DNA of 64,000 bases from Nectonema munidae (lineage: Eukaryota > Nematomorpha > Nectonematoida > Nectonematidae). The notes under the pieces were generated by a model, which was not told where the DNA came from, searched no databases, and saw nothing but the letters and a program-made list of their open reading frames with translations. Below are positions 22,985 to 36,093 of this stretch, piece after piece (within the stretch, counting starts at the first letter, position 1; each line of letters starts with the position of its first letter). Where the stretch lies: NCBI GenBank assembly GCA_030549495.1, contig JAUIRK010000728.1, positions 310,001 through 374,000 on the forward strand, in the 5' to 3' direction. Position numbers and translations under genes: made by a program.

Positions 22985-23330
22985 TTTCTAGAGACAGTTT
23001 TCAGAAATAAACTACAAATTTGATTGACAGTTTGCAAATTTTTATAGCATACTTTTAAAAAATTACTTCAGAAATCAAATATTATTTCTAGATTATGTAC
23101 AAGTATAAATATTTTACTTAAATTCTAAAAAGTATTATTGAGAGAAAATTTTATAGAATCAAACGCAAATTTGATTGAGAAGACATTTTATATAAATCAA
23201 TTGAAAAAACTGAATTCAATAATGGAGACAGCTTAGTCGATTTAGTATAAAAGGATATATTTTGTTTAAAATTTGAAAATTATTTTGTAGACAATTTTCA
23301 TTAAAGACATTCTGGTACCTTTTATGAGGA
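22985..23330 (+). repeat. Tandem repeat B, diverged units
   Basis: Units of about 150 bp marked by GAGACAG..TTTCAGAAATAAAC, CGCAAATTTGATTGA and GTCGATTTAGTATAAAAGG. Better preserved copies of the same family are at 26985-27420 and 30100-30660. Confidence 0.5.
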
Positions 23331-23480
23331 TATAGGCGTTTTTGATTATGGCAAAAGATTAATTTGAATTAAAGATATTTTTAAGGAATATTAAGATAAA
23401 TGCTATGAAAGTTTCAATGCAAATTTTAATTGTTTCTGTTCTAACACTCGTGCTGCGTTTGGGCTTATTTTAAGCGCTAT

Positions 23481-23552
23481 CGGCAGATGGCCTAGTGGTA
23501 GAAGCGCAGGGTCTTAATCCAGATGGCCTGGGTTCGATTCCCGATCGTGAAT
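23481..23552 (+). repeat. tRNA-derived SINE head, family B
   Basis: GGCCTAGTGGTAGAAGCGC is a good A-box/D-arm and CCTGGGTTCGATTCCC a good B-box/T-arm, about 72 bases in all. It is close to a tRNA in layout, but the acceptor ends do not pair and the anticodon arm is poor, so a SINE head is favoured over a tRNA gene. Confidence 0.55.
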
Positions 23553-25555
23553 ATTGGGGATATAGATCGAAGTTTATAAATATTTGAAATTTTTTAAAAT
23601 AAAAAGTATTATATAAAAATTAGTTCATAAATAACATTTTACTAAAATAAACTTATGATAGGTTATTTTTAAAAATTTTAATTTTATAAAAAATTATACC
23701 ATAATAGCTATAAGTAATAATTTGTATAAAACTTATTTCTTATAAAAAATATTTGTGTTTTGCTTCAGTTAATTCAGTTTGTCAGTTAGTTAACTCTTTA
23801 GTTTGTTAGTTAGTAAAATTAATAACTTATGTGTTTAGAATAGTTATTGGTATATAATGAGTTAGAAATAATTGATAAAAGATAAAGTTTCACGAAATCA
23901 GTTTTACCCTAATTTTAGCCCAAATATTCATTGTTTTTACAGGCACTAAACTAAGAAATTGTCAAAGCTGTTCACACAAAATTGTTTAATCTTTTTACAC
24001 AGACTCTTTAAGTTCAAAAAATTTAATACAAGATTCAAATGAAATAAGTATTTACTTGGCGGGGAATAAAAATTAACCATGCAGAGATTGTGTCTTGAAT
24101 GTGGGAGAGTTTGGCATGCAAAATTTAAAAGATATTTACAGACACACACTCAAATTTATAAAATCAAACTGACAAAAATTTCAAAAGTGTTTGGAAAGAA
24201 ACTCGGTTGTTTACGCAAAATGAAAATGGTTTCTTTGCTTCATAAACTACATCAATTCAATTTTCAAAAACTGGTACAAGATGGAAAAAAGAGTGACAAA
24301 AGAGAAAGAGAATATTCCATAAATCTCCACTCACCCTCACACTAATACTTAGCTCAGAAATAAATCAAAAGTATGCAAGTGAATCTACTTCAAACATCTT
24401 TCTACCTCAGACAATCTCCTAGAAAATTTGATGAAACATTGTGAGGAACAAATTCGCTAATATTCGACTTTCAAGTGAAGTGTTTTCCAATGCATTCATA
24501 CACTTTCTAATTTTTGCTGAATTGAACTACTAAAAAGATTTCCAAAAAAAATAGCTCAATACATCCTCTTTATTGGTAGAAGAATCAACGATACAATTTC
24601 AAATGTTTTGCTGCCTTCATAATGGTGGAGATTGAATTCATTAAAATTTTTATATTAATGTGCAAATACTTACTACAAAAATTTGCTTGATTTATGCAAC
24701 AAAATAAATTTAATTTCTTGACAGCCAACCATGCCCACGCTTTTGTAACTACGGATGGAGCTGCAGAAATCGTTGAAGATATTTCAGATGTTGTAGCCAG
24801 AATCAAAAAAATGTGAATATTGGAAGTTAACCAAGCGTGAAGAATTGAAATCAGTTTAAATGACGTTGTCAAAATAATTGACTTCATAAAAGCAAGACTA
24901 GTTAGTTTATGCGCTTATCTCGATTTTGGAGTTACATGAAGAAACCATGTTTTGTATCTCAACATTTCTTTGAACTCTCAGGTAAAAAGCATTCATAAAG
25001 GCAAATGATTTCAATTTTGTGAAGTCGGAAATTGTCGATTCAGGTCGTTTACCGATGGGATTTAAAACTCTCCACTGTAAAAAGCATTTCATGGTAAATG
25101 GGGGTTGTCAGCGTTTGATTGGACATCCATCCAAACACAAAAATATTTTGATGCAAGTTTGCAAAAACCCAGATTTACTCAATCTTGGTGAAAAAAATTG
25201 TTTAATTGAATTTTTGGATTTTTTTTTGATTTTTTTGCATTTATTTTTAGATTAAATATTAACAAAAAGTTTGATTTAATTTTGTAAATAACTTTTGCTC
25301 ATTTAGAATTGCACTTAGCCCCTATAGGTCCAAATGGACCCTTTTATACTCACCTAGTTATCAATTTCAAAAATTCAGAAGATTTGATTTTAAAAATAAA
25401 AGAACTTTATTGAAGATAAAAAAAGAAAATAGTAACCTTATTAGTGCTGGACTGAATTTGTCCGCTCAAGTGCTGTGGGGCTTAAAGTGCCCCCCTCCCC
25501 TCTCTATTTTTCTCAGATATTAATGAGTTTTTATAAATATTTTTAATGTTACATA
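23553..25555. other. Unassigned sequence with chance-level ORFs
   Basis: A slightly GC-richer part (24580-25250) has open frames on both strands. One + frame segment reads LTANHAHAFVTTDGAAEIVE after a CAG acceptor-like site near 24724, and another reads LHCKKHFMVNGGCQRLIGHP near 25070. Neither matches a family I recognise and they share no consistent splice structure. Confidence 0.3.
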
Positions 25556-25560
25556 AATAT

Positions 25561-25960
25561 TTCAACTATACTGAATTCAGTGGTGATGTCCATTTTTTTT
25601 AAAATCAATCAAACCTGTCAAAAAATTGATTTATATTTGACAGCTCATCTCAAAAAGAACTTTTTATTTAAATGATTATATAAAGTTTTTCACACATGTA
25701 TACCCATTTTCAAATATGCTGAATTCAGAAGTTCATTTTTATGAAAACCATTCAAACCTGTCTTCCTTTTTTTATAAATATTAGTCAAACCTGACAAAAT
25801 AATTTAAATATGACAGCCCATGTCAAAATTAATATTTTTATTCTTATAAAAAGTTTTTTATACATTTCAAGTATGTAGAATTTAATGGTGATGTTCATTT
25901 TTTATGAAATCAATAAAACCTGTCAAAAAAATCGATTAAACCTGTAAATCAATGTCAAAT
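25561..25960 (+). repeat. Tandem repeat A array
   Basis: Two to three ~160-bp units with AAACCTGTCAAAAAATTGAT, GACAGCTCATCTCAAAAAG and GTATACCCATTTTCAAATAT. Same unit as in the piggyBac at 14345-14720 (opposite strand) and the array at 27640-28060 (same strand). Confidence 0.7.
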
Positions 25961-26429
25961 ATATAAACATAAAATAACTTCTACTTGCAGTATTTCTCTG
26001 GTAATTATTTTCTTAATTTATTTAATAGACCAACTTTAGGTGTTTAATTCACTCAAAATATTTCATTCTTCAGTAACTTGTGAATCTCGATAGGACCTGC
26101 ATTTTTTGGCTACATATTGATTATCGGTTCGTAGCCTCTACGTCATATTAGAATTTACAGTATGTAATTTTACTATAAAATTCTATGATGATCCTTTCTT
26201 GCGGTAGCTCTTTTTTCATTAGAAATTTATTTTCTTCAATGTGTGTTTAAAAAAACATTTTTAAGGGTTTATTTTGAACAGATTTTTTCCTCTCTCAAAG
26301 CATTCTGATTAAAGAATCTCCTTAATATTAGGCTTTTTTTTTATCAGTATAGTGTTTTTTATTATCAGGCCTGAATGTTTGTCAACCAATCTCAGTTCAA
26401 AGGTTTTTTTTCTGATGAATCATTCGTGA

Positions 26430-26870
26430 TGTTCATTGTTCAATTACAAAAAGTTATCAACGTTCTTCATCTAAAAAATTATCTCTTTGACACAAAAGGA
26501 AAAAGATGGACAAATTCAATTTAAATTAAAAATATCTTGATAGTGACTAAATTCTCACATATTGGCATCTGAGACAGTTTTGATAACTCTGACCTATTAT
26601 AAATTTTCAGATTTCCTACCCATCTTAGTTAAATGATCATTGTAATCCTAGATGATAAGCTATCGATTTAAAGATTTTTCATTTGTAAAAAAGGAACTTA
26701 TTTTTCACAGTCAAAATCTTTTTTGAAGCACCTAATATTAGATCATTACACCACTTCCTAGTTCATTAGTCAAGATACATATTTTTCTAATTATTTCTTT
26801 TGATCACACGTTCTCTTTTTAATTTCAGATTGCTTCCTTCTCTCATACTAATCTTCAAAATATTTTATAA
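26430..26870 (+). repeat. 440-bp dispersed repeat, copy 1
   Basis: Aligned by eye over about 440 bases with the reverse complement of 35460-35880. Shared blocks include AATGGACAAATTCAATT-like, CTTGATAGTGACTAAAT, ATATTGGCATCTG, TTTTGATCACACGTT and GATTGCTTCCTTCTCTCAT. No transposon motif is recognised. Confidence 0.6.
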
Positions 26871-26984
26871 TACGTTTTGTTTTTTTTAAATAAATATTTC
26901 ATACTCAAGATAATTCAAGAAAAGCCAAAATATACATAAAAAAAAGTATATTTTGACTATGTAACTAATATACAGCAATTTTTT

Positions 26985-27420
26985 GAAAAAATTTTTACAG
27001 AACTGATTTTCAGGCCTACATTAATTCAATTGATACTTCCAGATATTTTTTAACCGTAATAGCCAAAATGGAGTACAGAAATAAAATAAGCATAGTCGAT
27101 TTGGTATAAAAACAGATATTTTATTTGAAAGAGATATTTTATTTTTTTGAAAATATTTTTGAAGACAGTATCTAGAAGTAAAGAGAAAATCTCATTGAAG
27201 CTTTCAAATATTTTAAAACCATAAATGCCAAACCTGAGTACAAAAATGAAACCAGCATCTTCCATGTGGCATAAAAACAGATATTTTATTTAAATTTCAA
27301 AAATATTTCTGTAGTGATTAGACTTAAATCGAACATTTGATTGAAACTTTCAGACATTTTAAAACATCTTAATGCAAAAACTGATTTTAGAAATTACCTT
27401 GTGTGATACAAAAGAGAAGT
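26985..27420 (+). repeat. Tandem repeat B array
   Basis: About three ~150-bp units, each with a GTCGATTTGGTATAAAAACA-like block and AGATATTTTATTT, then a TTTGATTGAAACTTTCAGA-like block. Confidence 0.6.
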
Positions 27421-27639
27421 CTTATTGTTCCTCATAGTTCCAATGGAATCTGTTAAGTTTTTGCTCAAAAGTTTTTGTGCAAAAAGAAAAAGAACAAAAA
27501 AAATATCAAATGTTAACCCTATATTAGTGACGGCCTATTTTCATTTCCTCAGTGGGTTTTTCTTGAATGATTGCAAATTTTTACAAAATTTTGGCGTGAA
27601 CCTACTAAATGATTGATTGCGAATCTGATCGTGACATTT

Positions 27640-28060
27640 ATTTTTTATAAAAATCAATCAAACTTGTCAAAAATTAATTGATATTTGACAGCTCAACTAA
27701 AAAAAGGAACTCTTAGTTTAAATGGGTATACAAAATTTTTTACACATATATACCCATTTTCAAGTGTGCTGAACATGATAGTCACGTTTATTTTTTTAAA
27801 AAACCAACCAAACCTGTCAAAAAATTGATTGATATATGACAGCTCAACTGAAAAAGGAAACTTTTAGTTTAAATGGTTATATCAACGTTTTCTATTTTTA
27901 TACACCCGTTTTCATGTATGCTGAATACGGGTGTCGCGTTTATTTTTTTTAAAAATCAATCAAACCTTGTCAAAAAATTGATTGACATATGACAGCCCAA
28001 CTGAAAAAAATTAACTCTTTATTCAAGTAGTTATAAAAAGTTTTTTTAAACATTTTTGAT
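27640..28060 (+). repeat. Tandem repeat A array
   Basis: Three units of about 145-165 bp, each with AAACCTGTCAAAAAATTGAT, GATATATGACAGCTCAACTG and CCATTTTCAAGTGTGCTGAA-like blocks. It lies 0.9 kb upstream of a piggyBac transposase fragment in the same relative orientation as in the full piggyBac copy. Confidence 0.75.
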
Positions 28061-28177
28061 TAATTTGTGACTTTTTTAAAATCGTGGTATGTTTGCGGTC
28101 AGATATATTGTACTGATTTTTGAACGATTGGTTTTCATGCTATTCTCAACTTAAGACTATATAGTTATAAGACTATA

Positions 28178-28315
28178 TTCAAATTTTTAATTTCACAAAT
28201 GAATTTATTTCTCTTTGAAGTTTCGATTTTATTCAAAGATTTTATATTCAAATTTTTAGTTTCACAAATGAATTTATTTCTCTTTGAAGTTTCGATTTTA
28301 TTTGGAATCTATAAT
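28178..28315 (+). repeat. 69-bp direct tandem duplication
   Basis: Two nearly identical copies, each containing CACAAATGAATTTATTTCTC and TTTGAAGTTTCGATTTTATT, offset by 69 bases. Confidence 0.85.
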
Positions 28316-28959
28316 AAAACAAATTTTTTCTGTATTAAAATTTCCAATGAGGCACGAATAATAATTTTGATACTCATCATTATACTATAAAATCGATTCA
28401 TATATTTATGTTCAATTTATTTTTCATTTTTAGACTATAGAATGAAAATTACGTTGTGAATTATATTTCAAATGGAGTTTGCATGATTACATCATGTTTT
28501 TTAAATATTATATATAATTTTTTCGAATTTTTTCAAACTTTGAATATTCCATTTGTATGTACATACAGATATGCAAAATTTCATAGGTTTCTATTTCGGA
28601 GGAATGAAGTTATAACTTCTCAAACTTGGTTACATTTGTGTATATAAAGGAGGCTCCCTCTTCTTCAGAAAATGCCATCCAAGTTTTGCCAAGGTAACGA
28701 TGTATATATTGAGAAAAATTATATAGAACTTATACACTTATAAGAGGCATCATCACTGCATATTTATCTTTAAGAGGTCGAAATTTAACCATTGACCGTT
28801 GGTATACCTCTATAGAGATAGCTGATTGGCTCTATAAAAAGGATGAACTATAGTCAGTACAATAGAGAAGAAGAAAAGGTATTCCGTAAAGTATAAAAAG
28901 TTTAGATAATAGAGATGAATTTTCTCATAAGTTTTGCTGGGATATAGGTAGAGAATTTT

Positions 28960-29290
28960 TATCAATTCATAGTTATGTAGTATTTTCTAAATCAAAAGGA
29001 AAGAAAAATGTATTAGTTTTGACTTCCAGACCCCCCCCCCCTCCTCCCCATTTTAGGAATTGCAGTAGACGATGAAAAAAGTAAACTTGCAATTTTTAAA
29101 CAGTACGATTTTTCCAAGGGTGGAACGGATGTAGTCGATCAGAGAATAAGAAATTATTCCAAAAATAGAAAAACAAAAAAATGGACAGTAGCACTTTTTC
29201 TTATCTATTAGATACGGCAAGAGTAAATGCAGGTACTATTTTTGCTTTTAATAATGAGAAAAACCCAAGAAATTTAAATTTCTTTTAAAT
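28960..29290 (+). mobile_element. PiggyBac transposase fragment
   Basis: The + strand shows SYVVFSKSKGKKNVLVLTSR near 28965-29025, a C-tract, then FKQYDFSKGGTDVVDQRIRN, NRKTKKWTVALFLIY and ARVNAGTIFA (29095-29255). These match the KGGVDxxDqm..Y..Rk..rW and viNA blocks of piggyBac. Frames change, so it is dead. Confidence 0.7.
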
Positions 29291-29974
29291 GTTTTTGAAG
29301 AAATGTTTTTTTGAATCTTGATTATCAAAATGACAAATTTTCGAATAAAGTTTTTCTCTTTTTTTTTAAACTATTATTATTATCCTTGACAGTTTTTAAT
29401 AAGAGATCATTTACTTTTTTTTAAATACTGCCAGAAATTATTAAATAAAATAGCAAATTTTATGCAGAAAACTCATGTTGAGGTGAAAATATTCTTCATT
29501 TTAGAGAAACGATACGACAACCAAATGATTAGATATAAAAAAACGATTAAAATTTTATTATAAATAAATTATGTTTCAACTTTATCATCTTCGTTCATTT
29601 GTATATTGTTTGATTATACGTATAAAACTTTCTCAAAATGGTCAAACACGAAACTTATTTAAATTGACCGATTCAGCTTGTTTCGAGATATTGTAGAGTG
29701 AATGAACGTATAAACGAACTCCTTTTCTCCTTCAAATAAAATGATGCGCATCAAAATATGCCTCTACAGTATTTAATTAATTTCATTAAAAAAAATCGCC
29801 TCATTGAATTCGGTATAAAATCACGTTTTTAGTTCTATATCATTTTCAGTTATATTTTCTTTTTATGCAATTTTGTTTTCCCTACTTATAATTTTATTTG
29901 TTCTGTGACAAAATAAATTACATATATACTATATAGCTACGTATAAGTATTTAATCACGAAGCCCTTTATTTCA

Positions 29975-30095
29975 GTTGAAGCGTCATATGTCAATCATTT
30001 TTTGACAGTTATGAATAATTTTTATAAAAAAATGAACATCACTATTGGATTCAGTCTACTTGAAAATGCGTACATATATGTAAAACACCTGATTT
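29975..30095 (+). repeat. Single unit of repeat A
   Basis: Contains TGTCAATCATTTTTTGACAG and CTACTTGAAAATGCGTACAT, matching one monomer of the arrays at 14345-14720 and 27640-28060 in partly inverted form. Confidence 0.5.
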
Positions 30096-30099
30096 GCAA

Positions 30100-30660
30100 A
30101 TTTGATTCACGCTTACAAGTGTTTTCAAATTCTAAATGCAAAAAAATCCATAAATGAAATTGGCATTGTTGATTTGTTATAAAAGCGTGTATATTTCATG
30201 TAAAATTTTAATTAATGTTCTCGGAGACAGATTTTAAAAATAAACCGCAAATTTGTTTCCCACTTATAAGTATTTTGAAATCCAAATGAATCTATAAATG
30301 AAATTGGCATTATTGATTTGATATGAAAATGTGTATATTTCATGTAAAATATGAATGAGTGTTCTCGAAGATAGGTTTTAGAAATAAACAGCAAATTTGT
30401 TTTACATTGATTAGCATTTTCAAATTCTAAATGCAAAAAGAATTTATAAATGAAATTGGGATTGTTAATTTGTTATAATAATGTGTATATTCCATGTAAA
30501 ATTTGAATGAATGTTTTCAGAGACAGATTTTAGAAGTAAACCGCAGATTTGTTACATACTTATAGGTATTTTCAATTTCTAAATTTCAAAAATAAGTCCA
30601 AAAATGAAATCAGTATGCCCGATTTGATATAAAAAAATATATTTCATGTAAAATTTGAAG
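30100..30660 (+). repeat. Tandem repeat B array, best preserved
   Basis: Nearly four units with period about 142-152 bp. Each has GCAAATTTGTTT, TATAAATGAAATTGGCATT and GTGTATATTTCATGTAAAAT, then a GTTCTCGGAGACAGATTTTA-like block. Confidence 0.8.
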
Positions 30661-31009
30661 GTATATTTTATTAGATATATTTCTCATCAATCAAAATTTT
30701 GATTGACATTTCCCAAAAAGTAACCATGATTTTGAAAAAAATTAAACTATAGAGTGTTATGTGTTCAAAACTGTATATATTTATAAATTTTCAAACGAGT
30801 ATATAATATAGAACCAAAGTTATAAGCTTAACTATAGAGATACTGTCAGAATTTTGCTGAAAAAGTTTAACTGTTGATTTTGATTGACAGATTAAGGCAT
30901 GAAAAGGTCATTCAACTGCCATGAAAATGGTATCAAAAAATGCAGCTATCAATTTTACTTGTAGAAACTACCAGCAAAATCCAAATCCCTAAAAAGGCCT
31001 TCATCTCTA

Positions 31010-31420
31010 TGTCATCCAAAGCGATCCAATTCTTACCAAAATAACACGTCCTTTTTTGTTGACGTTTTCGATAATAATCTTTTTAATTTTTTGAGGGAAA
31101 ACAGTTGCAATGAAGACGCTTCATCATCGGCTCTCTAAAGAGCGCAATGTGTGGGTCCAGGTACGTCCCGGATTATATTTGACGCAACACGTCTTCCACG
31201 CGAAGGAAAAGGCTTAGTATACTCCAATCAATTTTGTTATCCTTTGATTTTTCAGCCAAGCATTCCTTTTCAACAAAACTTGCTTCACTTTAGGAAGAAG
31301 AATTGACCTCCATAAATGAGACATTATCTCAACTTTCGGACGTATATTCAGCATCTGATATATCTGACGCAGTATTATATCCTTGATTTGGGAATACGTC
31401 AGATTATTTTTGGATTTGAC
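31010..31420 (-). mobile_element. PiggyBac N-terminal fragment
   Basis: The minus strand reads an acidic/Ser-rich block (GYNTASDISDAEYTSES), DWSILSL, then in another frame RGRRVASNIIRDVPGP. This matches the N-terminal WSxxPxxxRxRxxNIixxxPGP region of piggyBac transposases. The rest is absent here. Confidence 0.55.
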
Positions 31421-33070
31421 ATTTTATTTGATGCTTGTACAAAAATGATTTATACAGAAAAAGAAACTTAGTTTTGAAAGAACAAAAGGTAAATATAAAA
31501 GATTTCAGAAAGACAAAGGATTACAACACGTAAAAATGCACACCTATTTTTTACAGCAACTTTAAAGCATTCCTATTATCATTGAACAAATAAGATGAAG
31601 CAGAATGTGGACACGAGTTTGTATCAGAAAAAAAATTGAAAATGATGCAAACAACTTCGGGTAAGTTTTTCTAAGCAATCATCTTTATTGCATTCCTATG
31701 CCTACAAAGATTCAAAATGTTCAAGCTGTAATTATATGTCATGTACCATGTGTGTGTGTGTGTGTGCATAATAGTTTGTACAATATACAATTATTATTAT
31801 CTTCATGCTATATATTATATATAAGTGACAGCTTTCGTAAAGTGAATATATCGAAAGGAATTTTTCTTTTACTTTTGTTGCCTATATGTATTGACATACT
31901 TATAACTAACTGTTCCACAGATGATTGTACTGCGAGTACTCAAATTTGAAATGGTTAAAAAGGCTTCTTACTACAAAAACTACATATTTTTCAATATAAT
32001 TATTTACGCTACAGACCAAATGGACCCAAAGGGGCCATGTGATACTTTTTTTTATTATAGAGGAAATGTCAGTAAAACATTTAAAAAGGAACAAAGGTCA
32101 CTTACAATCAAAGTCATAAAAAGACTTCAAAAAGTTTGACTAAGTGCTAATGAAGATGTAATTAAATTTTATTATGGGTCCAAATGATCCCGAAGGCGTA
32201 ACAAGGATAAGTTCATATAAAAAAATTTTGGAATTTAAGTTTGCAGAATTTAACTTCGCCATTTGTCTCGTGAAAATTTCTAGCTTCACACCAAACCTAT
32301 CCTACGAAAAGTTTGCTTCCTAAACAAACTGTTATAGGCAAAAATTTCAGTGTAATATTTATTAAGTCAAAATTGAAGATAACCTCTTATCAATTAGAAT
32401 CAGATTTCATTATTCATAAGCTTTTTTAGATATGAAAACTAATTTTGTAATGGGGAGGGGCGAGAGGCATCCTCCTATTTTATCTAATAATGAAAAAAAT
32501 GCATGCTGGAAAATGCTATCATTCCATGTGTTTTCACGATGAATTTTGAAAACTTTTTATCAAAAACAAGAAACATCTTTTGTTTCGTGCAATTCTTTTT
32601 AAATTTATTCAAAAACTCCTTCTTGACATTCTCCTTGAAAATGTTATACATTTTACTTTTATCAATTTGACAAATGCGACGCTTTCTTTTTTTAAAAAAG
32701 TTCAAAACTTCTCAAATATGGCTCTCGTCACTATCAAACTTCTCAACCCTTAAAATTAAATATGTAAACTGCTCGAAGAAACAAGATTAGAGATGTATTG
32801 GATGTGAATTTTTTTACATCCACGGAAGCGGATATTTGATTTGACAATGCGGATATCCAAAATAAATTTTTATGCTGTTATAAAATATTTTTAAAAAGTT
32901 ATAGGTTTTATATTTTACAGTATCTTACTATTTTAATCCCTTTTTTACTGTTTTTACTAGAATTTAAAGACATAACAAATCTTGTAAGTTTTAAACAAAA
33001 AAAATACGAAAAGTTTCAATAGATATTTATAAAAATTGATTTTAAATTGTGGATGCGAATGCGGATGTTA

Positions 33071-33197
33071 ACATGAAAAAAAAGTTCCTATTTTGGAACA
33101 TAAGTAATTTCATCTTCGTCTGCTTTTTTCAATGACTTTGAATATAAATCGTCTGCGTTTTTTTAGATATCGTCTGCTTTGCTTGGTCTTAAATGGG
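33071..33197 (-). mobile_element. TTAA-flanked MITE, inverted copy
   Basis: Flanked by TTAA at 33067-33070 and 33198-33201. It contains TTCCTATTTTGGAACATAAG and AAATCGTCTGCGTTTTTTTA, the reverse complement of the copy at 16265-16434, with fewer GCAGACGATATC units. Confidence 0.75.
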
Positions 33198-33257
33198 TTA
33201 ACATATGAAATAATTCGCGGATGAGAATGTAAAATTTTTTGCGGATATCCGATACAT

Positions 33258-33345
33258 CTCTAATTGTGATTAACCTTCTTAAGCATAATACGAGCATATA
33301 GCCTTACGGCTGAAAGTGCTTTGATATCTCAAACCAACCAACATA
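33258..33345 (-). pseudogene. Second GST-like fragment
   Basis: The minus frame reads DIKALSAVRLYARIMLKKVN, 16 of 21 residues identical to the copy at 7640-7830 (DIKELSAVRPYVRIMLEMVN), including the unusual RIML. Upstream similarity is weaker. It directly abuts the TTAA MITE region. Probably the same repeat-borne gene fragment. Confidence 0.35.
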
Positions 33346-33894
33346 TGAAATACTTACCAAAACAAAATTTGAAATTTTCCTGATGACCTAAAAAAAGAAA
33401 AGCAAGAGAGAATCTTAATGTTATAAAGAATGCCTTCTTTGTCGCATGCCTCGTTTTTTCTCCTTTATTTAATAAAAACAAATACAAATTTGAAGCGTAA
33501 TTCTGTTTTCTTTTATATTATTAATTAATAACTTCTATACACAAACTATGTGATGGTTAATTTTATCTTATAGAAGTTGCGGTCCATTTGGCGAAATATT
33601 TGTTTGGTTAAAATGTCTCTTGGCTAATTGTCCATTCTGCTAAATGTGAATCAAATTCAGCATTCACAAAATTAATTTTAGATTTTTATGTATTGTATGT
33701 AATCATGCACTTTTTTTATCACATCAAAGCATAAATAAAATGTTATCATTTTACCTAAGAAAAAGAAACTTGTTTTTGGTTGGTGAAATGTAAACACATT
33801 TCAAAAAATAAGCTCATATGAAATGAAATTATAAAAACAATGTAGCAATTAAACAATGTAGTAACTTTGACTTTGAATCTTTATGATAAAGGTT

Positions 33895-34045
33895 AATGGT
33901 ATTTCATATAGGGTTAGTGGTGTTTTCATCGAAAAAAGTACTAATTTGGAGCTAACATCGAGCTATGGATAATCTAGCATAGCAGAAGCGAGGCTTAAAC
34001 CCGGAACTTCAGATCGATAGCAGCGCTAACCACTTACGTTTTGAT
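33895..34045 (-). repeat. tRNA-derived SINE
   Basis: On the minus strand, AGTGGTTAGCGCTGC (A box) and AAGTTCCGGGTTTAAGCC (B box) are followed by a tail with TTTTCGATGAAAACACCAC, the same tail as SINE family A at 3003-3155. Confidence 0.6.
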
Positions 34046-35459
34046 AAAAACGAACAAGTCAGTTTAAACTTTTAAATAACAACTTTTCACGATAGAAAAT
34101 ATAAGAAAAAAATTCGAAAAAGTGGCACAGCCCCCCCCCCCCTCCCCCCAATTTTTGACCAAGATTTTGACCTGGGGTACACTTATTTAAAGAATAGTAC
34201 ATTTAAAACATTTCAAAAATTATTTATAGAAATTGTTTACTTTTGATGAAATTAAAATTGCAAATTCGAAGCATGTGACTTTCAAGTGTTTAAAGCTTTT
34301 CTGAAAGAGATTAATTTGCAAATTTTTAATTCAAATGAAAATAAATATAGGATATTCCCTCTTTCTTTTTTATTTTGGAAAAGGGTTTGTAAAATTGAAA
34401 TCTTTTTTTTAAAAAAAACTTGAAATGTAAAAATTGAGTTAAATTGGGAGAACATTTTTTCAAAGTGCCATTTACAAACTTTCATTTATGTCAACGGTGA
34501 ATAAATGTTTCTTTGAAATAATAAAACCAACAGATCGTATACATCCTTTTAGAATTTATCCTTTCAGCTGTATACTAATGGATACCAATGATTCGTTTAT
34601 TTGTCCTGAATCTTATGTCATATACTATCTTGTCCTTAGGTTGTATAATTATATTACTTTACATGCGCAAATAAACTTTTTTTCTTCTTCTTCTTCCATA
34701 TATAATGTACTAAAAAGAAAATCCTCTCAGCAAACTTTCCAAAACCACAACTCAAAATAGATGGCAAACGTTTAATACTTCCTCCCACAAATATTCTTGT
34801 TTGCTCAAAAATTTACTTTTTCAAAACTTCAATTTTCTTGACAAAATTACTAATGATGCTTTTTGTTTCCATTTGTCACTACATTCCATTTTCACATCTT
34901 TCTTACTTTAGTTTTATCAAGGTAGAATGCCTTACCATCACTTGCCTTCCTCTATCCTTTCCAGTGCCCTTGTCCATTTATAAAGACGTTTTTGAAATAT
35001 TTATGGGAAGAAGTCAGTGTGCTCACACTATCCAGAAGTATATTTTGAGTAGAAATGGATTTTGAATGCAATCTTGATAAAGTTTGCAGATTCGCTTTCT
35101 CATTTCGGACGCTCTTTATGAAATAGATTGCAATTGTGTCGATGGCTAAAAGCTAGTTTTATTTTTATCAATTTATATGGGTTGATATATCATATTCAGT
35201 GCGGGTAAAATGTTTCTAACTCCGTTAACTAATGTAAATATCAACTTACCACGTTAAACAGTGTAAATAGCTTTGGCATGAAGTCCACTTTAGATATAAA
35301 TGATTATTATGAAAAATAAATTTAAAATATTTTTGTCAAAAAAAGTTCAAATCAGAATTTTGGTACCTCTCATTCTTAAAATATTATCAATATTGTCTCT
35401 GTTGTCGCAAGGGTACAGTAGCATATTAGATTAAAAAGCCTCAAACGTAAATAAAAATT

Positions 35460-35880
35460 TTACATAAAATCTTTTGAAGATTAGCATGAGAGAAGGAAGC
35501 AACTTGAAAACTGATTGAAAAGACAACGCGTGATCAAAAGAAATAATTATAAAAAAAGAAGTATGAATCTTGATTGAATGGAAGATCTACCATGCTTGAA
35601 TGAACTAGGAGAAAAATCTTATCAGCTAAAATTTCAATGACTATTTCGCTAAGATGGAAAAGAAATCTGAAAATTTTGAACAAGTGAAAGTTATCGAAAC
35701 TCATACAGATGCCAATATGTAAAGATTTAGTCACTATCAAGATAATTTTAAATTTTAATTGAATTTGTCCATTTTTTTCTTTTGCAGGAAAGAAAAAGTC
35801 TTTTAGATCGAGAAAGTGGATAAATTTTTGTAAATGAACAGTGGACAATACGAATGATTTCATCAGAAAAAACTTTTGAA
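35460..35880 (-). repeat. 440-bp dispersed repeat, copy 2
   Basis: Reverse-complement match of 26430-26870. This copy keeps a 109-codon minus-strand open frame (35534-35863), rich in Phe, Ile and Leu, which could be remnant coding sequence. The family is not recognised. Confidence 0.55.
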
Positions 35881-36093
35881 CAAAAATTGTTTGATAAAAA
35901 TTCAGGTTGAATGAAAAATATATATATAAAACCTAAAGGTTATAATTGCACAAAGGGGTGCATATTGTGATTTAAGTTTTATTTTCAATGAGTATTTGAT
36001 CCAAATACTATATTTTACTTTAAAAAATGTAATTTTTTGTTTGAAACATATTGATTAAGTGTCAAAATGTAATTTTTACTTTCAAAAAATTTA

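Noticed and set aside
23481-23552. Candidate tRNA gene
   Set aside because: Good A and B boxes, but the acceptor ends do not pair, the anticodon arm is poor, and the same sequence recurs as a SINE head at two other loci.
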